Assembly (NCBI GenBank): GCA_050944015.1
Contig: JBMNQG010000029.1
Location: 1-26,036 of the forward strand
Length of the DNA: 26,036 nt
Source: DUOX01 sp050944015
Lineage (GTDB): Bacteria > Bacillota > Clostridia > Oscillospirales > Oscillospiraceae
Direction: 5' to 3'
Both the position numbers and the translations under genes were made by a program. Under the pieces are notes generated by a model. The model was not told the DNA's origin and ran no database searches. It saw nothing but the letters and a program-made list of their open reading frames with translations. This document shows positions 15,481 to 21,904 of the stretch, one piece after another. Each line of letters begins with the position of its first letter. The stretch's first letter is position 1.

Positions 15481-15507
15481 GAGCGGGCATCCCGCCCGCT
15501 CTTTTTT
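15481..15507 (+). terminator. Intrinsic terminator without an obvious upstream gene
   Basis: GAGCGGGC (15481-15488) pairs perfectly with GCCCGCTC (15494-15501) and is followed by six T. Its direction is plus, but the only annotated gene to its left reads away from it. It may end an unannotated small transcript from about 15300-15480, or insulate the amidase. Confidence 0.7.
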
Positions 15508-15592
15508 CATGCGCAATTCTTCAATCCCTCGCGGAATTTTTGTTGCATATAATGGTGCAAAACGGCCCCCGCTGGGGGCTGAGGGTGAGGGG

Positions 15593-16237
15593 GTGAATTT
15601 ATTGACCATACTTGAGCCCGAATACAGCTGGGCCTTCAATCCCGGCGCCAGAACCAAAACCACCCACCTGGTTCTGCATCACGCCGCCGCCAGCTCGGCA
15701 GGCCCCATGGACATTCACAACTGGCATCTCGCCAATTCCTGGGCGGGAATCGCCTACCACTATTACGTGCGCAAGGACGGCAGCGTTTACCGCGGCCGAC
15801 CGGAAAACTGGATAGGCGGGCACACCTCCGGCTACAACAACACCTCCATAGGCGTATGCTTCGAGGGCAACTTTGAAACGGAGGAGATGCCCCGGGCCCA
15901 GATGGAATCTGGCCGGCAGCTTGTGTCCGACATCCTGAAACGCTACCCAGGCATCACCGTGGCAAGGCACGGCGACTTAAACGCCACCGCATGCCCCGGA
16001 AAGAACTTTCCATTCGAGTATATCACCACGCCTGTGGAGGCCTCGCAGCCCGCGGAGCCCAAAGAGGGGCGGTACAAAACCCTGGAAGAGCTTCCCCAAT
16101 GGGCCAGGCCTACCGTTGAAAAACTCATAAGAAACGGCAGCCTCAAGGGTACCGGAACCGATTTGGACCTGTCCCAGGACATGCTGCGGATTCTGGTTAT
16201 ATGCGACAGAAACGGACTTTTTAAGGAGGAAGCATGA
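15593..16237 (+). CDS. N-acetylmuramoyl-L-alanine amidase (Amidase_2/PGRP fold), endolysin-like
   Basis: A 214-residue cell-wall hydrolase predicted to cleave the bond between N-acetylmuramic acid and L-Ala. The zinc-site pattern of the Amidase_2 fold is complete: LVLHHAA (His29/His30), RHGDLNATACPG (His126, Cys134), with SIGVCFEGNF in the core. There is no signal peptide, as in phage endolysins that rely on a holin. The C-terminal part (about 160-214, ELPQWARPTVEKLIRNG..LSQDMLRILVICDRNGLF) resembles the short binding domain seen on clostridial endolysins. I chose GTG at 15593 because GAGGG lies 7 nt upstream and homologues begin with this MNLLT-like segment; an ATG at 15509 lies upstream of the likely promoter. 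It overlaps the next gene as ATGA. Confidence 0.88.
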   Translation: MNLLTILEPEYSWAFNPGARTKTTHLVLHHAAASSAGPMDIHNWHLANSWAGIAYHYYVRKDGSVYRGRPENWIGGHTSGYNNTSIGVCFEGNFETEEMPRAQMESGRQLVSDILKRYPGITVARHGDLNATACPGKNFPFEYITTPVEASQPAEPKEGRYKTLEELPQWARPTVEKLIRNGSLKGTGTDLDLSQDMLRILVICDRNGLFKEEA

Positions 16238-16407
16238 AGATAGTAAACAATCTGGCCGCCTTGATTAAGGTCAAGACGCTGGTCACTCTTGCGCTTATCG
16301 CAGTATTCGCAATTCTGGCGGTAAGGGGCAGCATCTCTCCCGACAACGTGACAAACGTGGTTTTGATGGTCATATCCTTCTATTTTGGAACCCAAATGGA
16401 GAAGTAA
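16234..16407 (+). CDS. Small membrane protein, holin-like (57 aa)
   Basis: A 57-residue frame with ATG overlapping the amidase stop (ATGA) and AAGGAGGA 6 nt upstream. It has a basic/amphipathic N terminus (MKIVNNLAALIKVKTL), a hydrophobic helix (about 16-29, VTLALIAVFAILAV), a short polar turn (RGSISPDN) and a second hydrophobic stretch (about 40-51, VVLMVISFYFG), ending in a charged tail (TQMEK). Size, two-helix layout and tight coupling to an unsecreted amidase are the hallmarks of a holin that would release it. I do not recognise a specific holin family, so function is inferred from context. A strong terminator follows directly. Confidence 0.72.
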   Translation: MKIVNNLAALIKVKTLVTLALIAVFAILAVRGSISPDNVTNVVLMVISFYFGTQMEK

Positions 16408-16424
16408 CGGCCCCCAAAATGCGC

Positions 16425-16461
16425 AAACCGCAGCTTCCGTAAAATCGGCTGCGGTTTTTTT
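16425..16461 (+). terminator. Intrinsic terminator after the amidase-holin pair
   Basis: AAACCGCAGC (16425-16434) pairs with GCTGCGGTTT (16448-16457), and the 3' side runs into seven T (16455-16461). It closes the two-gene lysis-type operon 18 bp after the holin-like stop codon. Confidence 0.88.
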
Positions 16462-16490
16462 GTTTCAGTTGTTCCAGACGCGTCATTTTA

Positions 16491-16499
16491 TGCTATACT
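16491..16499 (+). promoter_or_regulatory. Extended -10 promoter for the nuclease-led operon
   Basis: TGCTATACT is an extended -10 box (TG-n-TATACT). The upstream TTGTTC at 16469-16474 is 19 bp away and would be a poor -35, but extended -10 promoters tolerate this. It lies about 45 bp before the start of the nuclease gene. Confidence 0.6.
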
Positions 16500-16544
16500 A
16501 TGGAATTATGGTACATAAATACATAGAAGACGGAGGAGACCCGC

Positions 16545-18140
16545 ATGAAGATTACGTTCCTGGGGGCGGCCCACGAGGTGACGGGAAGCTGCACGCTTAT
16601 CGAGGTGGGCGGAAGGTACGGCCTTGTGGACTTTGGCATGGAGCAGGGCAAGGACATTTTTGAAAACCAGCCCCTGCCGGTGGACCCGAGGATAATAGAT
16701 TTTGTTCTCCTCACCCACGCCCATATCGACCACTCTGGCAATATACCCCTGTTATATAAAAACGGGTTCAGAGGGACCATATATTGTACGAAAGTCACAT
16801 ATAAATTATGCAGCATCATGCTCCGCGACAGCGCCCACATCCAGATGTCCGAGGCGGAGTGGCGGAACCGGAAATCAAAGCGTTCCGGCAAAGAAGAATA
16901 CCAACCCATTTACACAATGGAAGACGCGGAGGGCGCCCTTGAATGCTTCCGCCCCTACCCCTACAATATGAAAGTCAAAATTGCCGAAGGGGTGGAAATC
17001 CGTTTTCGGGACATCGGGCACCTTTTGGGCTCCGCCTGCATTGAGGTCTGGCTCACCGAGGGAGGCGAAACAAGGAAAATCGTCTTCAGCGGCGACATAG
17101 GCAACACCAACCAGCCCATAATCCGGGACCCCCAGGCGGTTTCGGAGGCAGACTACGTGGTTGTGGAGGCCACCTACGGCGACCGGCTTCACGGGGAAAG
17201 ACCGGACTACATCAGCGCCCTGGCCGGCATCATCCAGCGCACCCTGGACAGGGGCGGAAACGTGGTCATCCCCTCCTTTGCGGTGGGGCGCACGCAGGAA
17301 ATGCTCTACTTCATCCGCGAAATCAAGGAAAATGGCCTGGTGCGGGGGCACGGGGATTTTCCCGTGTACCTGGACAGCCCCCTGGCCATTGAGGCCACAA
17401 CCATTTTTCAGGAAACAGGCCCTGACTATTTCGACGAGGAGATGGCCGGCCTCCTGCGCCGGGGCGTAAACCCCCTGGTGTTTCCCGGGCTGAGAATCTC
17501 CATCACCTCGGAGGACTCCAAGGCCATCAACTTCGATGCCACCCCCAAGGTTATCATTTCCGCCAGCGGCATGTGCGAGGCGGGACGAATCCGCCACCAC
17601 CTGAAGCACAACCTGTGGCGGCCTGAATGTCTCATCCTCTTCGTGGGCTATCAGGCGGCGGGCACCCTGGGCAGGATAATATACGACGGCGCAAAGAGCG
17701 TAAAGCTATTTGGGGAGACCATAGCCGTAAAGGCGGAAATTGCCCTGCTGCCCGGAGTCAGCGGCCACGCCGACAAGAGGGGGATTCTCAACTGGCTGGC
17801 GGGGTTTGAGAAAAAGCCGGAAATGGTCTTCGTAAACCACTGCGAGGACGAAATCTGCGATTTGTTCGCAAATGCGCTGGAAAAGGAGCTGGGTTACAGA
17901 GCCTTCGCCCCTTACAGCGGCACCAGCTTCGACCTGATTTTGGGCAGTCCGGTCACCATCACCCAGGGCGTTACCGTTAAAAAGGCCGTCCAGCCCAAAA
18001 AGCCCTCGGCCTACGACCAGCTTGTGGCCGCGGGCGAGCGGATTATGTCCGTCATCCAGTCCTGCGAGGGCATGGCAAACAAGGAGATTCTGAAATTCGC
18101 CAGGCAGCTGGAGGCCCTTGCCGACGCCTGGCAGCGGTGA
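16545..18140 (+). CDS. Beta-CASP metallo-beta-lactamase-fold nuclease (CPSF/YSH1-like RNase)
   Basis: A 531-residue cytoplasmic protein. The metallo-beta-lactamase part shows motif 2 THAHIDHSG (His58, His60, Asp62, His63), His159 in DIGHLLGSA and Asp184 in FSGDIG. The beta-CASP insertion follows, with SFAVGRTQE (244-252) and SASGMCEAGRIRHHL (339-353). The closing RMMBL segment has SGHAD (406-410) and VNHCED (430-435). Bacterial members resemble the CPSF-73 endonuclease and act as zinc-dependent RNases; the residues needed for two zinc ions are present. ATG at 16545 has GGAGG 8 nt upstream. It heads a plus-strand series with hemZ 6 nt downstream, a neighbourhood I would expect to be conserved in related Clostridia (unverified). 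Confidence 0.93.
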   Translation: MKITFLGAAHEVTGSCTLIEVGGRYGLVDFGMEQGKDIFENQPLPVDPRIIDFVLLTHAHIDHSGNIPLLYKNGFRGTIYCTKVTYKLCSIMLRDSAHIQMSEAEWRNRKSKRSGKEEYQPIYTMEDAEGALECFRPYPYNMKVKIAEGVEIRFRDIGHLLGSACIEVWLTEGGETRKIVFSGDIGNTNQPIIRDPQAVSEADYVVVEATYGDRLHGERPDYISALAGIIQRTLDRGGNVVIPSFAVGRTQEMLYFIREIKENGLVRGHGDFPVYLDSPLAIEATTIFQETGPDYFDEEMAGLLRRGVNPLVFPGLRISITSEDSKAINFDATPKVIISASGMCEAGRIRHHLKHNLWRPECLILFVGYQAAGTLGRIIYDGAKSVKLFGETIAVKAEIALLPGVSGHADKRGILNWLAGFEKKPEMVFVNHCEDEICDLFANALEKELGYRAFAPYSGTSFDLILGSPVTITQGVTVKKAVQPKKPSAYDQLVAAGERIMSVIQSCEGMANKEILKFARQLEALADAWQR

Positions 18141-18146
18141 AATATT

Positions 18147-19625
18147 ATGAGACTTTATTTAATAGGACATAACTATCGCTATGCGGCGGAACAGGTGATG
18201 TTAACCCTGTTCCCCAAGGAAAAACCCGAATACCCGGAGGGTCCTCCCGAGGGGGACCGGGCGGAAATAAGCCTCCGCCGGGGCAAAACCTACGTTACCG
18301 CCGTTTGCCGGCTGTATCTGGACGGCAGGACCCACACGGGTTCTGCCCGCGTTTTAAAGTCCGCCCTTACCGACCGGCTTATGGAAAACCGGCTGCTTCA
18401 GCGCATAGTAAAGCTTGCCTTTTACAGGGCGGGGATTAAGTCCGGCCTTCCGAAACCAGTCTGGGGCTCCCTGACGGGCATACGCCCCGGCAAAATAGTT
18501 ACTGCCTACCTTGAGTCGGGCATGTCCGAAACCCAGGCGCTCGCCAGGTTTTGCCGCGAATACGACGTATCCCGGGAAAAGGCCCTCCTGTGCCTCCACA
18601 CTGCCAGGGCCGGGCTGCGGGTAAAGGGGAGCCTGGGGCCGCGTGACATATGCCTGTATATAGGCATACCCTTCTGCCCCTCCCGCTGCGCCTATTGCAG
18701 CTTCGTCAGCCAGGCGGTGGAGAAAAGCATGAAGCTCATCCCGCCCTTTCTGGAGGCCCTCCACAGGGATATCGAGGCCACGGCAAAGGTCGCACGGGAG
18801 CTGGGGCTGAGGGTAATATCCGTCTACATGGGCGGCGGAACCCCCACCACCCTTTCGGCGAAGCAGCTGGATGAGCTGTGCTCAAAACTGGCCGCGGCCT
18901 TCGACCTGTCCGCGGTGCGGGATTATTCAATTGAGGCCGGACGCCCGGACACCATCACTGAGGAAAAGCTGTCCGTCATGTGCCGCCGGGGCGTAAACCG
19001 GGTGAGCGTCAACCCCCAGACCATGGAGGACTCCGTGCTGGAGGCCATAGGCAGGAGGCACACCGCCGCCGATATCGTTGAGGCCATAGAAAAAGTGCGG
19101 ATGTTCCCCGGCCTTACGGTGAACATGGACCTTATCGCCGGCCTGCCGGGTGACACCCCGGAGGGGTTCAGCCGCACCCTTGACCGGGTCCTGAGCCTTG
19201 ACCCCGAAAACATCACCGTCCACACCCTTTCCCTGAAAAAAGGCTCAAAAATAACTGTCGAGGGCGCCGCCCTGCCCCCGGCGGAAGACGTGGGCGTTAT
19301 GATAAACTGCGCCCAGGAAAAGCTGCAGGCGGCAGGCTACGCCCCCTACTACCTATACCGCCAGAAATTCATCTCAGGTGGTTTTGAGAACGTAGGCTGG
19401 GCAAAACCGGGATTTGAAAATCTATACAATATATGTATAATGGAAGAGCTGTGCACCATCCTCGCCATGGGCGGCGGCGCTTCCACCAAGCTGGTTACCG
19501 GCACCGGAAGAATAGAAAGAGTTTTTGCACCCAAGTATTCTTTCGAATATATAAGTAAAATAGATAAAGTAACATCGGATAAGACAAAAATTAAGGAGTT
19601 TTACGATGGCTTACAATCTGAGTGA
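18147..19625 (+). CDS. hemZ: Coproporphyrinogen dehydrogenase HemZ (radical SAM)
   Basis: A 492-residue radical SAM protein. The cluster motif CPSRCAYC places Cys177, Cys181 and Cys184 around the [4Fe-4S] cluster, within YIGIPFCPSRCAYCSF. The SAM-binding elements MGGGTPTTLS and SIEAGRPDTIT follow. The N-terminal domain of about 165 residues, including SLTGIRPGK, is typical of HemZ and not of HemN. The C-terminal domain contains YYLYRQKFISGGFENVGW. HemZ is assigned to oxygen-independent coproporphyrinogen III oxidation, but no other heme gene is visible here and some HemN-like proteins have other roles. The start 6 nt after the nuclease gene has no strong ribosome binding site, suggesting coupling. 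Its end overlaps the next gene by 20 nt. Confidence 0.92.
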   Translation: MRLYLIGHNYRYAAEQVMLTLFPKEKPEYPEGPPEGDRAEISLRRGKTYVTAVCRLYLDGRTHTGSARVLKSALTDRLMENRLLQRIVKLAFYRAGIKSGLPKPVWGSLTGIRPGKIVTAYLESGMSETQALARFCREYDVSREKALLCLHTARAGLRVKGSLGPRDICLYIGIPFCPSRCAYCSFVSQAVEKSMKLIPPFLEALHRDIEATAKVARELGLRVISVYMGGGTPTTLSAKQLDELCSKLAAAFDLSAVRDYSIEAGRPDTITEEKLSVMCRRGVNRVSVNPQTMEDSVLEAIGRRHTAADIVEAIEKVRMFPGLTVNMDLIAGLPGDTPEGFSRTLDRVLSLDPENITVHTLSLKKGSKITVEGAALPPAEDVGVMINCAQEKLQAAGYAPYYLYRQKFISGGFENVGWAKPGFENLYNICIMEELCTILAMGGGASTKLVTGTGRIERVFAPKYSFEYISKIDKVTSDKTKIKEFYDGLQSE

Positions 19626-20541
19626 AATAAACCTTCGAGCTAAAACCGACCCAAGAGGTTTTATTGAAGAGTGTGACGCCATATATCACCGGAAAATCGT
19701 GAAAGCCGCCGACATGATAATAGAAAACCGGAAACAGAGCCCCATTGTGCTCCTTTCCGGCCCTTCCGGCAGCGGCAAGACGACTACTGCAATGAAAATC
19801 GAAGAGGAGTTGGGCCGCCGGGGGATAAAGACCCACAGCGTAGCCATGGACAACTACTTCCGGGCCTTCCCCGACGGCTCCGGGCCCAAGACCCCGGAAG
19901 GGGAGCCGGATTTGGAGTCCCCCAAATATCTGGACATGGAGCTTTTAAACGAGCACTTTGACCTTTTAAGTCAGGGGAAGCGCATATTTGTTCCCAAATA
20001 CGAGTTTTCCAGGCAGATGCGGATTATGGAACCCTCCAAGTCCCTGCGCCTGGGTAAGGACGACATTGCCATTTTCGAGGGCATACACGCCCTGAACGAC
20101 GAAATCACAAAGTGCCATCCGGAGGCTTTCAAGCTGTATATAAGCGCCCGCTCCAACGTGGTGGACGGGGAAAAAATAGTCTTTAAGGGAACTTGGATGC
20201 GGCTTGTGCGTCGTACAGTCCGGGACTACCTTTTCCGGGGAGCCGGGCCGGAGTACACCATAAAGCTCTGGGCCAACGTCCGCCGGGGCGAGAAACACTA
20301 CATCTCCCCCTATAAAGACAAAGCAGACCTTATGTTCGACTCCTCCTTCCCCTACGAGGTATGCGTTTTGAAGAACATTGCAACGGAGCTCTTCCAAACC
20401 GTGCCCGAGGGCGCCGAGCGCTACGAGGAGCTGCGCAGCATTTTGCTTGCCTTCGAGCTGTTTGAAAGCATTGACCCGGAACTGCTCCTTCCCGATTCCC
20501 TGCTTCGCGAATTCATCGGCGGCGGCATATACGAATACTAA
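19606..20541 (+). CDS. Uridine kinase-family nucleoside kinase
   Basis: A 311-residue P-loop kinase of the uridine kinase/phosphoribulokinase family. Walker A is GPSGSGKT (52-59). It is followed by MDNYFR, the Asp-containing motif of the family, KYLDMELLNEHFDLLSQG, KYEFSRQMR, and IAIFEGIHALND, the Walker B-like strand with GIHA. The N-terminal 45 residues are extra relative to a simple uridine kinase. Family members phosphorylate uridine/cytidine, but this longer clostridial type is only loosely defined and its substrate is not proven. The ATG at 19606 lies inside the end of hemZ and has AAGGAG 8 nt upstream, so the 20-nt overlap looks genuine and supports co-transcription. Confidence 0.88.
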   Translation: MAYNLSEINLRAKTDPRGFIEECDAIYHRKIVKAADMIIENRKQSPIVLLSGPSGSGKTTTAMKIEEELGRRGIKTHSVAMDNYFRAFPDGSGPKTPEGEPDLESPKYLDMELLNEHFDLLSQGKRIFVPKYEFSRQMRIMEPSKSLRLGKDDIAIFEGIHALNDEITKCHPEAFKLYISARSNVVDGEKIVFKGTWMRLVRRTVRDYLFRGAGPEYTIKLWANVRRGEKHYISPYKDKADLMFDSSFPYEVCVLKNIATELFQTVPEGAERYEELRSILLAFELFESIDPELLLPDSLLREFIGGGIYEY

Positions 20542-20574
20542 CTTTTTTTCATCCTTTAATCAGGAGGAATAAAC

Positions 20575-21288
20575 ATGTCCACAAAAATTGAGTATTATTT
20601 TCAAAAGCTGGAGCGCTTCCCCTTCCCCGGTTTTTTCGAGGACATAACCGAAACCTACGAGATTCTCGCCAAGGCGAAGACTTTCCTGAAAAAGCTCCTC
20701 ATTGAGCCCGATGTGAAGGAAAACCACGGCGAAATCCGGGGCGATAATCCCAACCTCCACGGCAACTACTACATCGGCGAAGGCACGGTGATATACAACG
20801 ACGTCACCATTATAGGCCCTGTGTATATAGGCAAAAACTGCGAAATAATGCCCGGGGCCGTTATCCGCCCCAACACTATCATTTCGGACGGCTGCTCGGT
20901 TGGTCACGGCAGCGAGGTCAAGCACTGCGTTATGTTCGGCGGCTCGAAAATTGCCAGCCTCGCCTTTGCCGGCGACTGCGTCCTGGGCGCCAGCGCAAGA
21001 ATCGGAAGCGGCGTAATCACAGCCAACCGTAAATTCGACCAGACCAACGCCACTCTGAAACTGAACGATGAAAAAATAGACCTGGGTGACAGCTTCTTCG
21101 GCTGTATCCTGGGGGACAGTTCAAGGCTCGGGGCCAACGCCGTGACCCAGCCCGGCACCCACATAGGGCCCAACACATGGATTTATCCCCTGACAAACGT
21201 CCGGGGCTTCATCCCCGCCTGCAAGCGCGTATACCACGAGCGCTCCGTGGTAATGGAAGAAAACCAGATAGTTGAGCTGAAGCCCTGA
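20575..21288 (+). CDS. Left-handed beta-helix (hexapeptide repeat) protein, GlmU C-terminal-like
   Basis: A 237-residue protein. After a helical N-terminal segment (about 1-55) comes a run of hexapeptide repeats with the usual [I/V/L]-G pattern, for example IGEGTVI, IGPVYIGKNCEI, PGAVIRPNTII, LGASARIGSGVI, LGANAVTQPGTHIGPNTWIY. This is the trimeric left-handed beta-helix of acetyl- and nucleotidyl-transferases. It resembles the acyltransferase half of GlmU and related sugar-nucleotide enzymes but has no N-terminal nucleotidyltransferase domain, so 'UDP-N-acetylglucosamine pyrophosphorylase', a label often given to such proteins, is not justified. The ATG at 20575 has AGGAGG upstream. It lies 33 nt after the kinase and 10 nt before the phosphatase gene. 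Confidence 0.86.
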   Translation: MSTKIEYYFQKLERFPFPGFFEDITETYEILAKAKTFLKKLLIEPDVKENHGEIRGDNPNLHGNYYIGEGTVIYNDVTIIGPVYIGKNCEIMPGAVIRPNTIISDGCSVGHGSEVKHCVMFGGSKIASLAFAGDCVLGASARIGSGVITANRKFDQTNATLKLNDEKIDLGDSFFGCILGDSSRLGANAVTQPGTHIGPNTWIYPLTNVRGFIPACKRVYHERSVVMEENQIVELKP

Positions 21289-21298
21289 GGTAGCCGCC

Positions 21299-21859
21299 AT
21301 GCTGGAAGCAATTCAAGCCGCGGACAGCGCCATCCTCCTGTTTATACAGAATAACCTCCGCTTCGGGGCTTTGAACCTCTTCTTTAAGGCCATGAGCTTT
21401 CTGGGGGACGGAGGGGCGCTTTGGGTTGCCGCGGCGGTAATACTGCTGCTTTTCAACAAAACCCGCAGGGGCGGCCTGGACCTTGCCCTTTCCCTCCTGT
21501 TTGCGGCCGTAATCTGCAACCTGGTCATAAAGGGAATTGCGGCAAGGCCGCGACCTTACTCCACAATTGAGGGGCTGGAAATACTAATCAAACCCCTAAG
21601 CTCCTACAGCTTCCCATCTGGGCACGCCTGCTCCAGCTTCGCCTCCGCCACGGCGCTCTGCCTGGCTTTCCGCAAACAGGGGGGCGCGTGGGCCTTCCTG
21701 CCCGCCGCTCTCATCTCCCTGAGCAGGGTTTACGTGGGAGTGCACTATCCCACCGACGTGCTGGCCGGGGCGGCCCTTGGCGCGCTGGTGGCCCTGGCGG
21801 TGTATAAGCTGAGCTGCAGATTCATCAAATCTGACCTGACTGCCAGGAAAAACGAATAA
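21299..21859 (+). CDS. PAP2-family membrane phosphatase
   Basis: A 186-residue integral membrane protein with about five or six hydrophobic segments. All three catalytic motifs of the PAP2 superfamily are present: KGIAARPRP (Lys78, Arg85, Pro86), PSGH (106-109) and SRVYVGVHYPTD (142-153, catalytic His149). These enzymes remove phosphate from lipid phosphates; in Firmicutes many recycle undecaprenyl pyrophosphate for cell-wall synthesis, which is a plausible but unproven role here. The ATG at 21299 has GAGGT about 8 nt upstream. It is the last gene of the plus-strand run and ends one base before a bidirectional terminator. Confidence 0.92.
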   Translation: MLEAIQAADSAILLFIQNNLRFGALNLFFKAMSFLGDGGALWVAAAVILLLFNKTRRGGLDLALSLLFAAVICNLVIKGIAARPRPYSTIEGLEILIKPLSSYSFPSGHACSSFASATALCLAFRKQGGAWAFLPAALISLSRVYVGVHYPTDVLAGAALGALVALAVYKLSCRFIKSDLTARKNE

Positions 21860-21860
21860 A

Positions 21861-21892
21861 AAAACAGCACCGTCGTCAAACGGTGCTGTTTT
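21861..21892. terminator. Bidirectional terminator between convergent genes
   Basis: A perfect 12-bp inverted repeat (21861-21872 with 21881-21892) around an 8-nt loop. A-runs on the left and T-runs on the right give a U-tract in both directions, so it ends both the PAP2 operon (plus) and the cation ATPase (minus). Confidence 0.9.
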
Positions 21893-21904
21893 GCCCTTTG
21901 ATTT

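Larger units (their letters stand above)
15231..15592. other. Intergenic stretch between divergent MarR and amidase genes
   Basis: About 360 bases. It holds the MarR promoter and operator, an orphan plus-strand terminator at 15481-15507, and a TATAAT at 15548-15553 that may serve the amidase but has no good -35. A 57-codon minus-strand frame (15317-15490, from ATG inside the terminator stem) has ordinary-looking codon use but no recognisable similarity. I leave it uncalled. Confidence 0.5.

Noticed and set aside
15509..15592. Upstream ATG start for the amidase (242 residues)
   Set aside because: The extra 28 residues contain a TATAAT-like promoter element and match nothing in the family; GTG 15593 has a well-placed ribosome binding site.
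15593..16407. Remnant of an integrated prophage
   Set aside because: No integrase, attachment repeats, portal, terminase or tail genes on either side within the window.
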